Source of the DNA: Sphingobium sp. YR768
Lineage (GTDB): Bacteria > Pseudomonadota > Alphaproteobacteria > Sphingomonadales > Sphingomonadaceae
Length of the DNA: 64,000 nucleotides
Reading direction: 5' to 3'
Assembly: GCF_900111125.1 (NCBI RefSeq)
Contig: NZ_FOGE01000025.1
Location: 1 to 64,000 of the forward strand
The position numbers were made by a program, and so were the translations under genes. The stretch's first letter is position 1. Every line of letters begins with the position of its first letter. Positions 8,533 to 17,254 of this stretch are shown piece by piece. The notes beneath the pieces are model-generated. The model had not been told where the DNA came from, ran no database searches, and saw nothing but the letters and a program-made list of their open reading frames with translations.

Positions 8533-9647
8533 GCCGACCTTTTGCTGTTGTAGAGCCGCCCGTAAAGCGCCACCGTATCCCGAACGCAAGCGTCCCAGTC
8601 ATATTTCGCTGCCACCGCCAGTCCGGCCGCGCGGGCCTGCGCGCGCCATGCTTCGTCCTCCAGCGCCTGCGTTATGTGGCGGGCGAAGCCGTCGACATCA
8701 TCGGGTTCGACCAGCATCGCCGCGCCGCCGGTGACTTCGGGCAGGCAGGAGGCGTTGGCGACCAGCACGGGCACGCCGCTGGCCATCGCTTCCACGGGCG
8801 GCAGGCCGAAGCCTTCATAGACCGAAGGATAAAGAAACAGGCCGGCGCCAGCATAGAGGATCGGCAGGTCTTCGTCCGGCACGAAACCCAGATAGCGGAC
8901 CCAGCCCTGCGCCTGCCCCTGCTCCATCAGCGCGCGAATATCCTCGCTTAGCCAGCCCTTACCGCCCGTCACCATCAGCGGCCAGCGGTGGCGCAAGGCG
9001 GGCGGCAGCAACGACCAGGCCTGCAACAACTGCGCGATCCGCTTGCGCGGCTCGACCGTTGAGACGCACAGGGCATAGCCATTAGGCGTCAGGTCGTAGC
9101 GGGTGAGGATAGGCACAATCTCTGCGGCATCGCGAGGATGGAAGGCAGCGTCGACGCCAAGCGGGATCGCCGTCACCTGCGCAGGATCGAGTGCGAACAT
9201 GTCGATCACTTCCCGGCGCACGGTATCACTGTCGGTGATGACATGGCCCGCAATCGCCAGCGACTGGCTGAACCGCCGTTCGAAATGGGCGATGCGATCG
9301 GCCGGATGCGTTTCGGGATAGCGCAGGACGGACAGGTCATGCACCGTGACCACGCCGCCCTCCGCCCAGTCAGGCAGGAAATAATTCGGCCCATGGAAAA
9401 GATGCGTGCGTCCGAACCCGCGTTGGGAACGGTTACGCCACCAGCGCGGCCGCCAGTCGCGCGGCAACGGGCGATCCGGGTCGAGCAGGCCCGCGGGGTC
9501 GGCAATCCAATGGCCACTGCGCCAGAAACGCACGTCTTCGATAACGGACAGGGACGCCATCCGCGACGCCAGCGCCCAATTATAGCGACCGATGCCCGAG
9601 AGATGCGGCTCCAGCGCCTCGACCGACAGGATGATCCGCAGACTCAT
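8529..9647 (-). CDS. GT4-type glycosyltransferase (family 1), copy B
   Basis: Second member of the tandem pair, 372 residues, starting MSLRIILSVEALEPHLSGIG with a GGAAATGG-type ribosome site upstream. It matches copy A along its length, including HGPNYFLPDWAEGGVVTVHD, STVEPRKRIAQLLQAW, VYPSVYEGFGLPPVEAMASG and LPEVTGGAAMLVEPDDV. The stop overlaps the start of copy A by four bases, so translation is coupled. Two closely related enzymes in tandem usually add successive or alternative sugars to one acceptor, but no acceptor or export genes are adjacent, so the product is unknown. Confidence 0.9.
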   Translation of the reverse strand: MSLRIILSVEALEPHLSGIGRYNWALASRMASLSVIEDVRFWRSGHWIADPAGLLDPDRPLPRDWRPRWWRNRSQRGFGRTHLFHGPNYFLPDWAEGGVVTVHDLSVLRYPETHPADRIAHFERRFSQSLAIAGHVITDSDTVRREVIDMFALDPAQVTAIPLGVDAAFHPRDAAEIVPILTRYDLTPNGYALCVSTVEPRKRIAQLLQAWSLLPPALRHRWPLMVTGGKGWLSEDIRALMEQGQAQGWVRYLGFVPDEDLPILYAGAGLFLYPSVYEGFGLPPVEAMASGVPVLVANASCLPEVTGGAAMLVEPDDVDGFARHITQALEDEAWRAQARAAGLAVAAKYDWDACVRDTVALYGRLYNSKRSA

Positions 9648-9889
9648 CGCGCCATTTCCACGACGGAGCGAGACGGCATGTCAGATATCAACGACGCAAT
9701 CCTTCTTCGCAAAATACGCAATATGCCCCTTTGGGAAATCCTGAAGAAAAGAACAAAACACGCAAAATGCCGGATGCACTTCCCATCGCATGCCCCCCAC
9801 CATCCGCCGCATCATTCGCGCGGCAATGTTGCAATGCCGCAACTTATGACGCCCTTTGTCATTAATGAGAATAGATGATCGGGAGGCGA

Positions 9890-10051
9890 ATGATGATGAC
9901 CGACAAAAGCTTCGACCGCAGCTACTTCTTCGAAAGACTCGAACGAAATCGGGAACTTGCGAAACAGAGCCAAAATCCGGTCATTCGCGACCTTCATCTT
10001 GAATATGTTCGACTTTACCAGCAATTGATCCGCGAAGAACAGCCGGCCTGA
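9890..10051 (+). CDS. Small hypothetical protein, 53 aa
   Basis: A short gene with a strong ribosome site: GGGAGG ends 3 bases before the first of three consecutive ATG codons, so the second or third ATG (9893, 9896) has better spacing. The product starts MMMTDKSFDRSYFFERLERN and is charged and fully helical in appearance, with no membrane segment. The pattern of an aromatic/Glu/Arg-rich first helix, then a stretch ending HLEYVRLYQQLI, is like many uncharacterised small proteins in sphingomonads in which a helical hairpin is built from 'xYFxxRxERxxxLAxxAxxPxxxxxHxxLAxLY'-type repeats; that likeness is from memory, not a search. Function unknown. Confidence 0.7.
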   Translation: MMMTDKSFDRSYFFERLERNRELAKQSQNPVIRDLHLEYVRLYQQLIREEQPA

Positions 10052-10103
10052 GCGCAGCGCGGGACTGCCTTTTCCTGCCGCCCGCACGCTGCTGCCCGAC
10101 GCC

Positions 10104-12992
10104 CTACTTGGCCGCGACACCCTCCGGCAGGACGATGGCCGACCAGCTTTTTGCGGGCACCAGATATTTGGCGGCCAGCGCCTGCAACTGTTCCGGCGTG
10201 ACCGACAGCATATCCGGCGACATGGATTTCATCGCTTCCACATAACGCGGATCGTGGGTCGCCCCTTCCATCTGGTTCATCCAGAAGGCGTTGCCGGTGC
10301 TGGCCCGCATCAGAAGCTGCTGCATGGGCGCCACTGCGCGTTGCAATTCATCGGCGCTGACGGGGGTCTTCACCAGATCGGCCGCCGTGTCCTTCACCAC
10401 GCTGTAGAAATAATTGATCCGATCCGGCCGGACCTGACTGGTGACGAGGATATAGCCGCCACTGTCATAGGAGAAGGGCCAGTTATTCTGGACGCTGGGC
10501 GAATAAGCGGCGCCTTCGGTCGAACGCAGCTTGTCGAACAGGCGATCGTTGAAAATCTGGGTCAGGATTTCGAGCTGGCGCCCTTCCTTCTGAAGCGCGA
10601 AGCCGCCCGAAGTTGGCCAGGCCATGACGGCCGCCGCCTGTTCTTTCTCCCCCTTGTGCCGCAGCACGACGGGCGTTTCGACATGGGCGGGGAAGCGCAT
10701 GGCACGATTGGCGGCCGGGACCGGCACATCGGGCCGCGCCGGCAGCGCGCCGAAAGTTGCAGCCACTGTCTGGATCGCGTCCTCCGCCTTCACCTGCCCG
10801 AAAATCTGGATTTCAATCGGGCCGGACGCCAGGATCGGTTCCCAGGTGGCGCGGAAGGCCTGCGGGGTCAGCGCATCGATTTCCGCGCGGGACGGGGTAC
10901 GGAAACGCACGTCCTTGTCATGCAGCAGCCAATTGAGATCGCGGCCCAGCACGGCGTCGGGCGAGCGTGACATGGCATCATAGGCGACCCCTGCCCCGGT
11001 CTTCACCCGCGCGATCGGCGCCGGGTCCCAGCCGGGCTGCGCCAGCTTGGCGGCGAACAAACGCAACTGGTCCTTATAGTCGGCCGGGCGCGTGACCACC
11101 TGCATTTCAAAGGCATCATCGTCGATGTTGAAGCCCATGCCCATGCGTCGGCCGTTGGTCAGGTCATCCAGTTCCCGCTGGCCCAGTTTGCCGATGCCGC
11201 TGGCCACCAGCGCATAGTCGGCCGCCCAGCCCGGCACGGGCTTCGTCGGCGAGAAAGCCTGCTGCCCATGGCCGAAGCGAACGTTGATCCGCACCTTTTC
11301 CGTTTCGATATCATTGGCGAACAGGGTCAGCTTGACCCCGTTGGCGAAGGTGATTTCCTCCATCCCCTGCAAGCCGATCGGCTTGCGCGACACGACGGTT
11401 CCGGGCGTCCCGAATTTCGGCAGGTCGTCCATGGTTACGGCCTTGTCCGCCAGGCGGGCATTGGTCGCAGCCTTGACCGGCGTGGCGACGGCAGCCGCCA
11501 GTTTTGCGTCCAGCCCCGGCTGCACCTTGCCCGTCACCATCAGCGCACGGAACACACCGGCCGAAAAGAGCCGGCGGGTGGAATCCAGGATTTTGTCCGG
11601 CGTCATCGTCGGCTTGCCAGCGCGGAAGATATCGACCGCCGCCTGCGGGCTGACGGTGGTTTCGCGAATGTCGACGGCGCTGACCAGATCGCTCGCCTGT
11701 TTCGATCCGGCTTCGGTGTCGGCATTTTCGACGCCGATGGAAAGTGCGGTATCCATCTGCGCATATTCGCGGTCGATCTCCGCCTGGCTGGGCGGCGTCG
11801 CCTTCGCGTCCTCGATGATGGCGCGGACGTCGGCCAACGCCTTTTCCCAATTTTCGCCGGTCGGGACGATGGTCAGGAAGGTGCCATCGACGGACCGGCT
11901 GACATCTTCCTGATCGACACCGGCCTGAAGGAAACTGCCGCCCGCGCGCGCCGCCTGTTCCAGCCGTCGGCTGACGATCTGCAACGCCAGCATGTCGGTC
12001 AGCTTGTCCTGATTATAGACGATGGTGTCGGCATGGGGCGTCCAGGGCCGCAGCCAGGCCATCGTCAGCCCCAGCGGCACGCCGGGCTCCACCACCACGC
12101 GGGTCGCAGGCTGTTTGGGATCGGGCGCGCCGAAATCGGGCAGCGGCGCCCCCTTGCCCGGCACGGTCCAGCTACCGAAATTATCCTTGATAAGCTGTTC
12201 CGCCTGCGCGGGATCGATGTCGCCAGCGATGGCGATCACGGCATTTTCCGGGCGATACCAGCGCTGGTGGAAGGCCTCGATCTTCGCGGCCGTCGCGGCG
12301 TTGAGTGTGGCCACCGTGCCGATCGGCGCATGATCGGCCAGCGGCTGACCGGCGAAGAAATGCAGTCGGCTGGCGTCGGACAGGCGCATTTGCGGCCCGT
12401 CGCTTTCGCGCCGTTCGGCCAGCACGACGGCGCGTTCCGCTGCCACCGCGCTCTCGACGATATTGGGATCGGTCATCATGCCGGACAATATCTTCATGCT
12501 TTCGCCCAGACTCGCCGGTGTCGCCTGCGGCAGGTCGAGCGCATAGGTGGTGCCGGTCGGTGTGGTCTGCGCATTGCTGTCGCTGCCGAAGGTCACGCCC
12601 AGCCGCTGCCAGATACGCTTGGATTCGCCGTCAGGCACATGGCGCGATCCGCGCATCGAAAGATGTTCGATATAATGGGCGTAACCCAGTTCGTCGGGCT
12701 GTTCCATCAGCGAACCGGCGTCGATCCGCAACCGCACCGACACCTGGCCCGGCGGCACGCCATTGCGACGGACCGCATAGCGCAAGCCGTTGGACAAGGT
12801 GCCGAAACGCCATGCGGCATCGATCGGCACATCGCTATTCTCATAGAGCCAGGGTCGGACCTGAGCCTGGCTGGCCCCCTGCGTCGCAGCGGGTGCAGCG
12901 GCGGTATTGGTTCGCGCCGCGAGCGGCGATCCCGACAGGATCAGGGCGATGATGGAGAGCGAAGCTGCCGGACGGCGAAGGGAAAAATGCAT
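10104..12992 (-). CDS. M16 family (pitrilysin-like) zinc peptidase, secreted
   Basis: 962-residue peptidase with a Sec signal (about residues 1-26, cleavage near PLAARTN). The inverted zinc motif HxxEH is present as HYIEH (His106, Glu109, His110), with the downstream zinc ligand in the helix ESAVAAERAVVLAE. Two M16 halves follow: the active N-terminal domain and an inactive C-terminal domain carrying the R/Y substrate-binding region (WPFSYDSGGYILVTS). Such two-domain bacterial M16B proteins act in the periplasm on peptides. It stands alone between a small plus-strand gene and rhlE, with about 100 bp upstream for its own promoter. Confidence 0.93.
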   Translation of the reverse strand: MHFSLRRPAASLSIIALILSGSPLAARTNTAAAPAATQGASQAQVRPWLYENSDVPIDAAWRFGTLSNGLRYAVRRNGVPPGQVSVRLRIDAGSLMEQPDELGYAHYIEHLSMRGSRHVPDGESKRIWQRLGVTFGSDSNAQTTPTGTTYALDLPQATPASLGESMKILSGMMTDPNIVESAVAAERAVVLAERRESDGPQMRLSDASRLHFFAGQPLADHAPIGTVATLNAATAAKIEAFHQRWYRPENAVIAIAGDIDPAQAEQLIKDNFGSWTVPGKGAPLPDFGAPDPKQPATRVVVEPGVPLGLTMAWLRPWTPHADTIVYNQDKLTDMLALQIVSRRLEQAARAGGSFLQAGVDQEDVSRSVDGTFLTIVPTGENWEKALADVRAIIEDAKATPPSQAEIDREYAQMDTALSIGVENADTEAGSKQASDLVSAVDIRETTVSPQAAVDIFRAGKPTMTPDKILDSTRRLFSAGVFRALMVTGKVQPGLDAKLAAAVATPVKAATNARLADKAVTMDDLPKFGTPGTVVSRKPIGLQGMEEITFANGVKLTLFANDIETEKVRINVRFGHGQQAFSPTKPVPGWAADYALVASGIGKLGQRELDDLTNGRRMGMGFNIDDDAFEMQVVTRPADYKDQLRLFAAKLAQPGWDPAPIARVKTGAGVAYDAMSRSPDAVLGRDLNWLLHDKDVRFRTPSRAEIDALTPQAFRATWEPILASGPIEIQIFGQVKAEDAIQTVAATFGALPARPDVPVPAANRAMRFPAHVETPVVLRHKGEKEQAAAVMAWPTSGGFALQKEGRQLEILTQIFNDRLFDKLRSTEGAAYSPSVQNNWPFSYDSGGYILVTSQVRPDRINYFYSVVKDTAADLVKTPVSADELQRAVAPMQQLLMRASTGNAFWMNQMEGATHDPRYVEAMKSMSPDMLSVTPEQLQALAAKYLVPAKSWSAIVLPEGVAAK

Positions 12993-13090
12993 AGGCAGGA
13001 GAACCTAACGGCATTTTTCTGAATGGCCACTGACAAAGCGGACATGAACTTTTTGTTCGTCGCCATGCCAGAGCGAGGGCAAGCAGATAT

Positions 13091-13122
13091 TTAAAAGGCC
13101 GCCACAGGATATGCGGCGGCCT
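13091..13122 (-). terminator. Rho-independent terminator of rhlE
   Basis: Stem AGGCCGCC (13096-13103) with GGCGGCCT (13115-13122) and an 11-base loop, followed on the minus strand by TTTTAAAT. It lies 10 bases after the rhlE stop codon (13132). On the plus strand a run of six Ts also follows a few bases later, so it could work in both directions. Confidence 0.85.
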
Positions 13123-13131
13123 CTGTATTTT

Positions 13132-14514
13132 TTAGCGCGGTGCGCCGGTCCGCTGGACCGCGCCCTTGTGCGCGCCCACGCCGCCGCTCTTGCGGCGACG
13201 GTTGAAGGGCCGCTTCTCGCCGCCTTCCGAATCCGCGCGATGCGCCCGGTCGGGTGCGCCGCGCTGCTGCTTCTGGCCGTCCTGATAGCGGCGCTGCCCT
13301 TCGGCGCGCTTGGCCTGCTGCTGCGGGCTCTGGCTCGGCCCCTTCTTGGGCGCGGCAGGCTTGGGCAGGTTGCGCACCGCTTCCAGGAAATTCTCCGGCA
13401 GCGGCTCGATTTCCAGCTTGACGCGCGTCGCCTTCTCGATGGCCTTCAGATAGGGGCGCTCGTCATCCGCCACGAAGCTGATCGCGATGCCATCAGCACC
13501 CGCGCGCGCGGTGCGGCCGATGCGGTGAACATATTGTTCGGCCACATTAGGGATTTCGAAGTTAATGACATGGCTGACGCCCGAAACGTCGATGCCGCGC
13601 GCGGCGATATCCGTTGCGACCAGCAGCTTCACCTTGCCCTGACGGAAGGCCTGGAGCGCGGTCGTACGCTGGCCCTGGCTCTTGTTGCCGTGGATGGCGA
13701 AGGCGTCAATGCCCGCCCCCTCCAGGAAACGCACGACGCGATCCGCGCCATGCTTGGTACGGGTGAAGATGAGCGCGCGGTCAATATCCTCATTCTTGAG
13801 GACGATGTGCAGCAGCGCCTGCTTTTCCGCCTGATTGACGAAGGTCATCCGCTGGCGCACGCGCTCTGCCGTGGTGGACTGCGGGGCGACGCTGACCTTG
13901 ACCGGATTGTTCAGGAACTGGGCGGCGAGCGCCTCGATCTCCTTGGGCATGGTAGCCGAGAAGAACAGGTTCTGACGGCCGGTGGGCAGCATCTTGGCGA
14001 CGCGGCGCAGCGGGTGGATGAAACCCATGTCCATCATCTGGTCCGCTTCGTCGAGGACGAAGATTTCCGTGTCCTTGATGGTGAAGGCGCGCTGGTCGAT
14101 CAGGTCGAGCAGACGGCCCGGCGTGGCGACGACGATGTCGACACCAGCGGACAAAGCGCGGATCTGCTTGCCGATCGGCACGCCACCGAAGACGGTTTCC
14201 ACCGAGAGGCGCATGAAGCGGCCATAATCGCGGAAGCTCTGCGCGATCTGCGCGGCGAGTTCGCGGGTGGGCGACAGCACCAGCATCCGGCAGCCCTTGA
14301 TCGGGGTCGGCTTGGGATTGCGGGCGAAATAGTCGAGGCTGGGCAGCGCAAAGGCTGCGGTCTTGCCCGTGCCGGTCTGGGCGATGCCGCACAGATCCTT
14401 GCCTTCCAGCAGGACGGGGATCGCCTTTTGCTGGATCGGGGTGGGATTGGCATATTTCTTGGCGGCGAGCGCCTTCAGAATCGGCTCAGAAAGGCCGAGG
14501 TCGGTAAATTCCAT
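13132..14514 (-). CDS. rhlE: DEAD-box ATP-dependent RNA helicase
   Basis: RNA helicase of 460 residues acting in rRNA maturation or mRNA decay. All core motifs are visible: Q motif (NPTPIQQKAIP, about 23-33), Walker A AQTGTGKT (45-52), PTRELA, VATPGRLLD, DEAD (VLDEADQMMDMGF), SAT (FFSATMPKEI), TDIAARGIDV and HRIGRTARAG. The C-terminal tail after residue 380 is basic and rich in Lys, Gln, Arg and Pro, as in RhlE. The long leader upstream carries two hairpins, and a terminator follows. There is no clear Shine-Dalgarno before the ATG at 14514. Confidence 0.95.
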   Translation of the reverse strand: MEFTDLGLSEPILKALAAKKYANPTPIQQKAIPVLLEGKDLCGIAQTGTGKTAAFALPSLDYFARNPKPTPIKGCRMLVLSPTRELAAQIAQSFRDYGRFMRLSVETVFGGVPIGKQIRALSAGVDIVVATPGRLLDLIDQRAFTIKDTEIFVLDEADQMMDMGFIHPLRRVAKMLPTGRQNLFFSATMPKEIEALAAQFLNNPVKVSVAPQSTTAERVRQRMTFVNQAEKQALLHIVLKNEDIDRALIFTRTKHGADRVVRFLEGAGIDAFAIHGNKSQGQRTTALQAFRQGKVKLLVATDIAARGIDVSGVSHVINFEIPNVAEQYVHRIGRTARAGADGIAISFVADDERPYLKAIEKATRVKLEIEPLPENFLEAVRNLPKPAAPKKGPSQSPQQQAKRAEGQRRYQDGQKQQRGAPDRAHRADSEGGEKRPFNRRRKSGGVGAHKGAVQRTGAPR

Positions 14515-14529
14515 GGATATTGCTCACAA

Positions 14530-14595
14530 GTCGGCCGGGCGCCGACTGTCTGCAAGACGCAGAGAGGGCGCAAGGCGGGTTACGAAACGACCCGC
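14530..14595 (-). promoter_or_regulatory. Structured rhlE leader (two hairpins)
   Basis: Between rhlE and the next gene there are about 225 bases with no coding potential that I can see. Close to the rhlE start lie two inverted repeats: AGTCGGC/GCCGACT (14529-14535 with 14541-14547, 5-base loop) and GCGGGT/ACCCGC (14575-14580 with 14590-14595, 9-base loop). Long structured leaders are common for cold-inducible RNA helicases, but a role here is only a suggestion. Confidence 0.3.
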
Positions 14596-14740
14596 GTGAA
14601 AAGGGAAGCCTCAAGCTTGGCGCAGACTGTCATTGGCCGGTCCTTGCACCCTTCGGAGGAGAGGACGATCACGCTGCCAATCGCTGGGGGTCACAGGGAC
14701 CATCTGCTGCGCTGCGGCGCCTATGGCCGAAACGGAGGCA

Positions 14741-14774
14741 AAAAGCAAGCGGCCCCACTTTTCAGTCGGGCCGC
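14741..14774 (-). terminator. Rho-independent terminator of the pyridoxamine-oxidase-like gene
   Basis: Inverted repeat GCGGCCC (14749-14755) with GGGCCGC (14768-14774), followed on the minus strand by TTGCTTTTTG. It lies 19 bases beyond the stop codon at 14793, as expected for an intrinsic terminator of that gene. Confidence 0.85.
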
Positions 14775-14792
14775 CGCAGACATTATTCGCTA

Positions 14793-15263
14793 TCAGAGGG
14801 CGACTTCGGCATGCTTGCCCTTCAGCTCGCCGCGCACATCGCCACCGAACAACATCTTGAATACGCCACCGATCGACAGATCCGAACGCCAGATTTCCGC
14901 CATACCAAGGTCGAAGCGGAGCATCAGCAGATTGGGATCGTGACGGCCGCCCGGATACCAGGCCTCCACCTGTTTCGACCAGTAGCGATCGATCACCGCC
15001 GGGTCGGTTTCGGGCACAAGTACGCCTTCGATACAGGCGAACAGATAATGATCCTTCGCCGAAAATTGCGCCATGGCCGGTCCGCCCGGCGCCAGTCGAT
15101 TATCTTTCGAGGTGTAGAACCAGAAGCAGTGATTGGCCTTTGGGTCGAGTTGCGCCGTCATGGGCAGGCTATGGCCGCCAGCGCCCTGCAAACCCACCAT
15201 CAGGAAAGGGCTGCTGGACAGTTCGACCCAGAAGCGATCACGAATTTTATCTTGGTCAGTCAT
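14793..15263 (-). CDS. Pyridoxamine 5'-phosphate oxidase-like / general stress protein 26 family
   Basis: 156-residue split-barrel flavin-binding protein. The pattern HSLPMTAQLDPKANHCFWFYTSKDNRLA, followed by VIDRYWSKQVEAWYPGGRHDPNLLMLRFDLGMAEIW, is characteristic of the general stress protein 26 subgroup, which binds FMN/FAD but has no settled reaction. AAGGAG upstream supports the ATG at 15263. It is a single-gene unit with its own terminator and is divergent from nfuA. Cytoplasmic; probably expressed under stress, judging only by family. Confidence 0.88.
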   Translation of the reverse strand: MTDQDKIRDRFWVELSSSPFLMVGLQGAGGHSLPMTAQLDPKANHCFWFYTSKDNRLAPGGPAMAQFSAKDHYLFACIEGVLVPETDPAVIDRYWSKQVEAWYPGGRHDPNLLMLRFDLGMAEIWRSDLSIGGVFKMLFGGDVRGELKGKHAEVAL

Positions 15264-15360
15264 GGTCCAGTCTCCTTGCAGCTTTCCCTCTCAATCGCTG
15301 GCGTCAGATGAAGTTCCCGAAACGCTTGATCTTGGCCGCGCCAGTCGCCACATGGGCGCC

Positions 15361-15936
15361 ATGCTGATCGAGACCGAACTCACGCCCAACCCGGCGACCA
15401 TCAAATTCCTGCCCGGCCGTGAGGTCATGGGTTCGGGAACGCGCGATTTCGCAACGCCCGAGGAAGCCGAAGCATCCCCGCTGGCCGACGCCCTATTTGG
15501 CCTGGGCGACGTCACCGGCGTCTTCTTCGGCAGCCATTTCGTGTCGGTGACGATCGCGCCGGGTTCGGAATGGTCCGATGTGAAGCCCGATGTTCTGGCG
15601 ACGCTGCTGGAGCATTTTTCCGCCAACATGCCACTGTTCGTCCCCGGCAGCGCGGCGGGCATTACTGTCCCGGCCGAAGACAGCAGCTTCGCCGATGATC
15701 CGGAAGACGCCGAGATCATCGAACAGATTCGCGACCTGATCGAAACCCGCGTCCGCCCCGCCGTGGCGAATGACGGCGGCGACATCATCTATCGCGGCTT
15801 CGACAAGGGCACCGTCTATCTTCAGATGCAGGGCGCCTGCTCGGGCTGCCCCTCCTCCAGCGCCACGCTGAAGAACGGGATCGAGCAGTTGCTCAAACAT
15901 TATGTCCCCGAAGTGACCGAGGTTCGGGCGGTCTGA
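15361..15936 (+). CDS. nfuA: NifU-like Fe-S cluster carrier (NfuA)
   Basis: 191-residue protein that carries 4Fe-4S clusters to target enzymes. The N-terminal Nfu domain starts MLIETELTPNPATIKFLPG and the C-terminal NifU domain carries the cluster-binding CxxC in GACSGCPSSS. Both domains and the length match alphaproteobacterial NfuA. I chose the ATG at 15361, where homologues normally begin; an ATG at 15352 would add three residues, and neither has a strong ribosome site. It is followed after about 100 bp by tsaB. Confidence 0.93.
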   Translation: MLIETELTPNPATIKFLPGREVMGSGTRDFATPEEAEASPLADALFGLGDVTGVFFGSHFVSVTIAPGSEWSDVKPDVLATLLEHFSANMPLFVPGSAAGITVPAEDSSFADDPEDAEIIEQIRDLIETRVRPAVANDGGDIIYRGFDKGTVYLQMQGACSGCPSSSATLKNGIEQLLKHYVPEVTEVRAV

Positions 15937-16038
15937 TCGGAGTTGGCTGATCCAAAGGGCAGCATTTGCAATTCCGGGCCAATCGATTAACCGCAGCAGG
16001 GACTTCCGCATCGGGCGGAGACTTGATGGGAGTATCGC

Positions 16039-16665
16039 TTGCGCCTTCTGGTGATCGACACCGCGACCCAGGCCCTTTCCGTAGCGTTGCTGGACGATGG
16101 AAAGCGGGTCGGCCATTTCCATGAGATCGTCGGGCGCGGCCATGCCGAAGCGCTGCTGCCCGCCATTGCCGCTCTGCCCGAGGGCGGGCGCGCCGACGCG
16201 ATAGCAGTGGATGTCGGGCCGGGGAGTTTCACCGGCGTTCGCATCGGCATCGCGGCGGCCCGCGCATTGGCGCTGGCCTGGAATATCCCCCTGCATGGTT
16301 ACAGCACGGCATCGCTGATCGCTGCGCAGGCCGCGCGGCAACATGCGGGCGGCCCGATCGCAGTGACCATCACCGGCGGCCATGGCGAACTCTTCTGGCA
16401 ATGTTTCGAAGCGGACGGTCGCACAGCGGTCAATGCGATCGCTTCCACGCCAATCGCATTGCTGGCGGAGCAACTGGATGCATCGATCTTCTATGGCACC
16501 GGCGCAGAAGCGCTGGTCACGGCGCGTGGCGCGGGAACGGCGGTCGCCATTTATCCTGACGCCGCAGACTATCCTCTGATCGCAGACCTGCCTCCCCTGC
16601 CCCCCAGTCCGATCTACGGCCGGGGCGCGGACGCAATGACCATGGCGGAGCGCGCGGCATCATGA
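16039..16665 (+). CDS. tsaB: tRNA threonylcarbamoyladenosine biosynthesis protein TsaB
   Basis: Partner of TsaD in making the t6A modification at position 37 of ANN-decoding tRNAs. The N-terminal ASKHA fold is plain: LLVIDTATQALSVAL, HAEALLPAI, and VDVGPGSFTGVRIGIAAARALA, the TsaB signature. 208 residues is normal. The start codon is TTG at 16039 with GGGAG upstream. The stop overlaps the rimI start as ATGA, a common tsaB-rimI pairing. Confidence 0.95.
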   Translation: MRLLVIDTATQALSVALLDDGKRVGHFHEIVGRGHAEALLPAIAALPEGGRADAIAVDVGPGSFTGVRIGIAAARALALAWNIPLHGYSTASLIAAQAARQHAGGPIAVTITGGHGELFWQCFEADGRTAVNAIASTPIALLAEQLDASIFYGTGAEALVTARGAGTAVAIYPDAADYPLIADLPPLPPSPIYGRGADAMTMAERAAS

Positions 16666-17141
16666 TGACCGGCGCCGTTCTCGACACCTATGATCAGGGT
16701 GATCGCAACGCCTTGTCCGATGCGATGGAAGTCATGGTTCGCGCCTTCGACCCGGTTTATGGCGAAGCCTGGACGCTGTCGCAGCTATCAGGCGTGATGC
16801 TGATGCCGGGTACTTGGCTGACCGTGGCGCGACTCGACGCGATGCCGCTGGGCTTTGCGCTGGTCCGATCCGTGCTGGACGAATGCGAATTGCTGTTGCT
16901 GGCGGTCGACCCGCTATGGCGTGGCCGGGGGGTCGGCGAAACGCTGTTGCGCGACAGCCTGCGCACTGCGCGCCGTAGAGGCATCACATCCATGAACCTG
17001 GAAGTGCGATCCTCCAACAATGCGATCAGACTCTATGAGAAAACCGGGTTCGAATATGTTCATCGCCGCCCCGGTTACTATCGCGGCAATGACGGTCAAC
17101 TTCATGACGCGCTAAGTTTCCGCATAGACATGCTGGCCTGA
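16662..17141 (+). CDS. rimI: Ribosomal-protein-alanine N-acetyltransferase-like GNAT enzyme
   Basis: 159-residue GNAT acetyltransferase. The acetyl-CoA-binding motif A is VDPLWRGRGVGETLLRDSL, followed by LEVRSSNNAIRLYEKTGFEYVHRRPGYY, which is the RimI pattern (NxxAxxLYxxxGF). RimI acetylates the N-terminal alanine of ribosomal protein S18 in enterobacteria; the substrate here is inferred from the sequence and the tsaB neighbour. Translation is coupled to tsaB by a four-base overlap. Confidence 0.9.
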   Translation: MMTGAVLDTYDQGDRNALSDAMEVMVRAFDPVYGEAWTLSQLSGVMLMPGTWLTVARLDAMPLGFALVRSVLDECELLLLAVDPLWRGRGVGETLLRDSLRTARRRGITSMNLEVRSSNNAIRLYEKTGFEYVHRRPGYYRGNDGQLHDALSFRIDMLA

Positions 17142-17254
17142 CCCAATAAAGTCTTGCGAAAGGCCTTGCGCGGGTCTAGCGAACACATACCGCTCCTGAA
17201 ATAAATTTCCTTGGGCGGGTCGCACCAAATATAGCCTTCGTAGGAAACAGGAAA

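Noticed and set aside
9678..9878. Frame of 66 residues starting MSDINDAILLRK upstream of the small gene
   Set aside because: It has a weak GGAG site, but the second half is Pro/His-rich and non-protein-like. Insufficient support, though conservation could rescue it.
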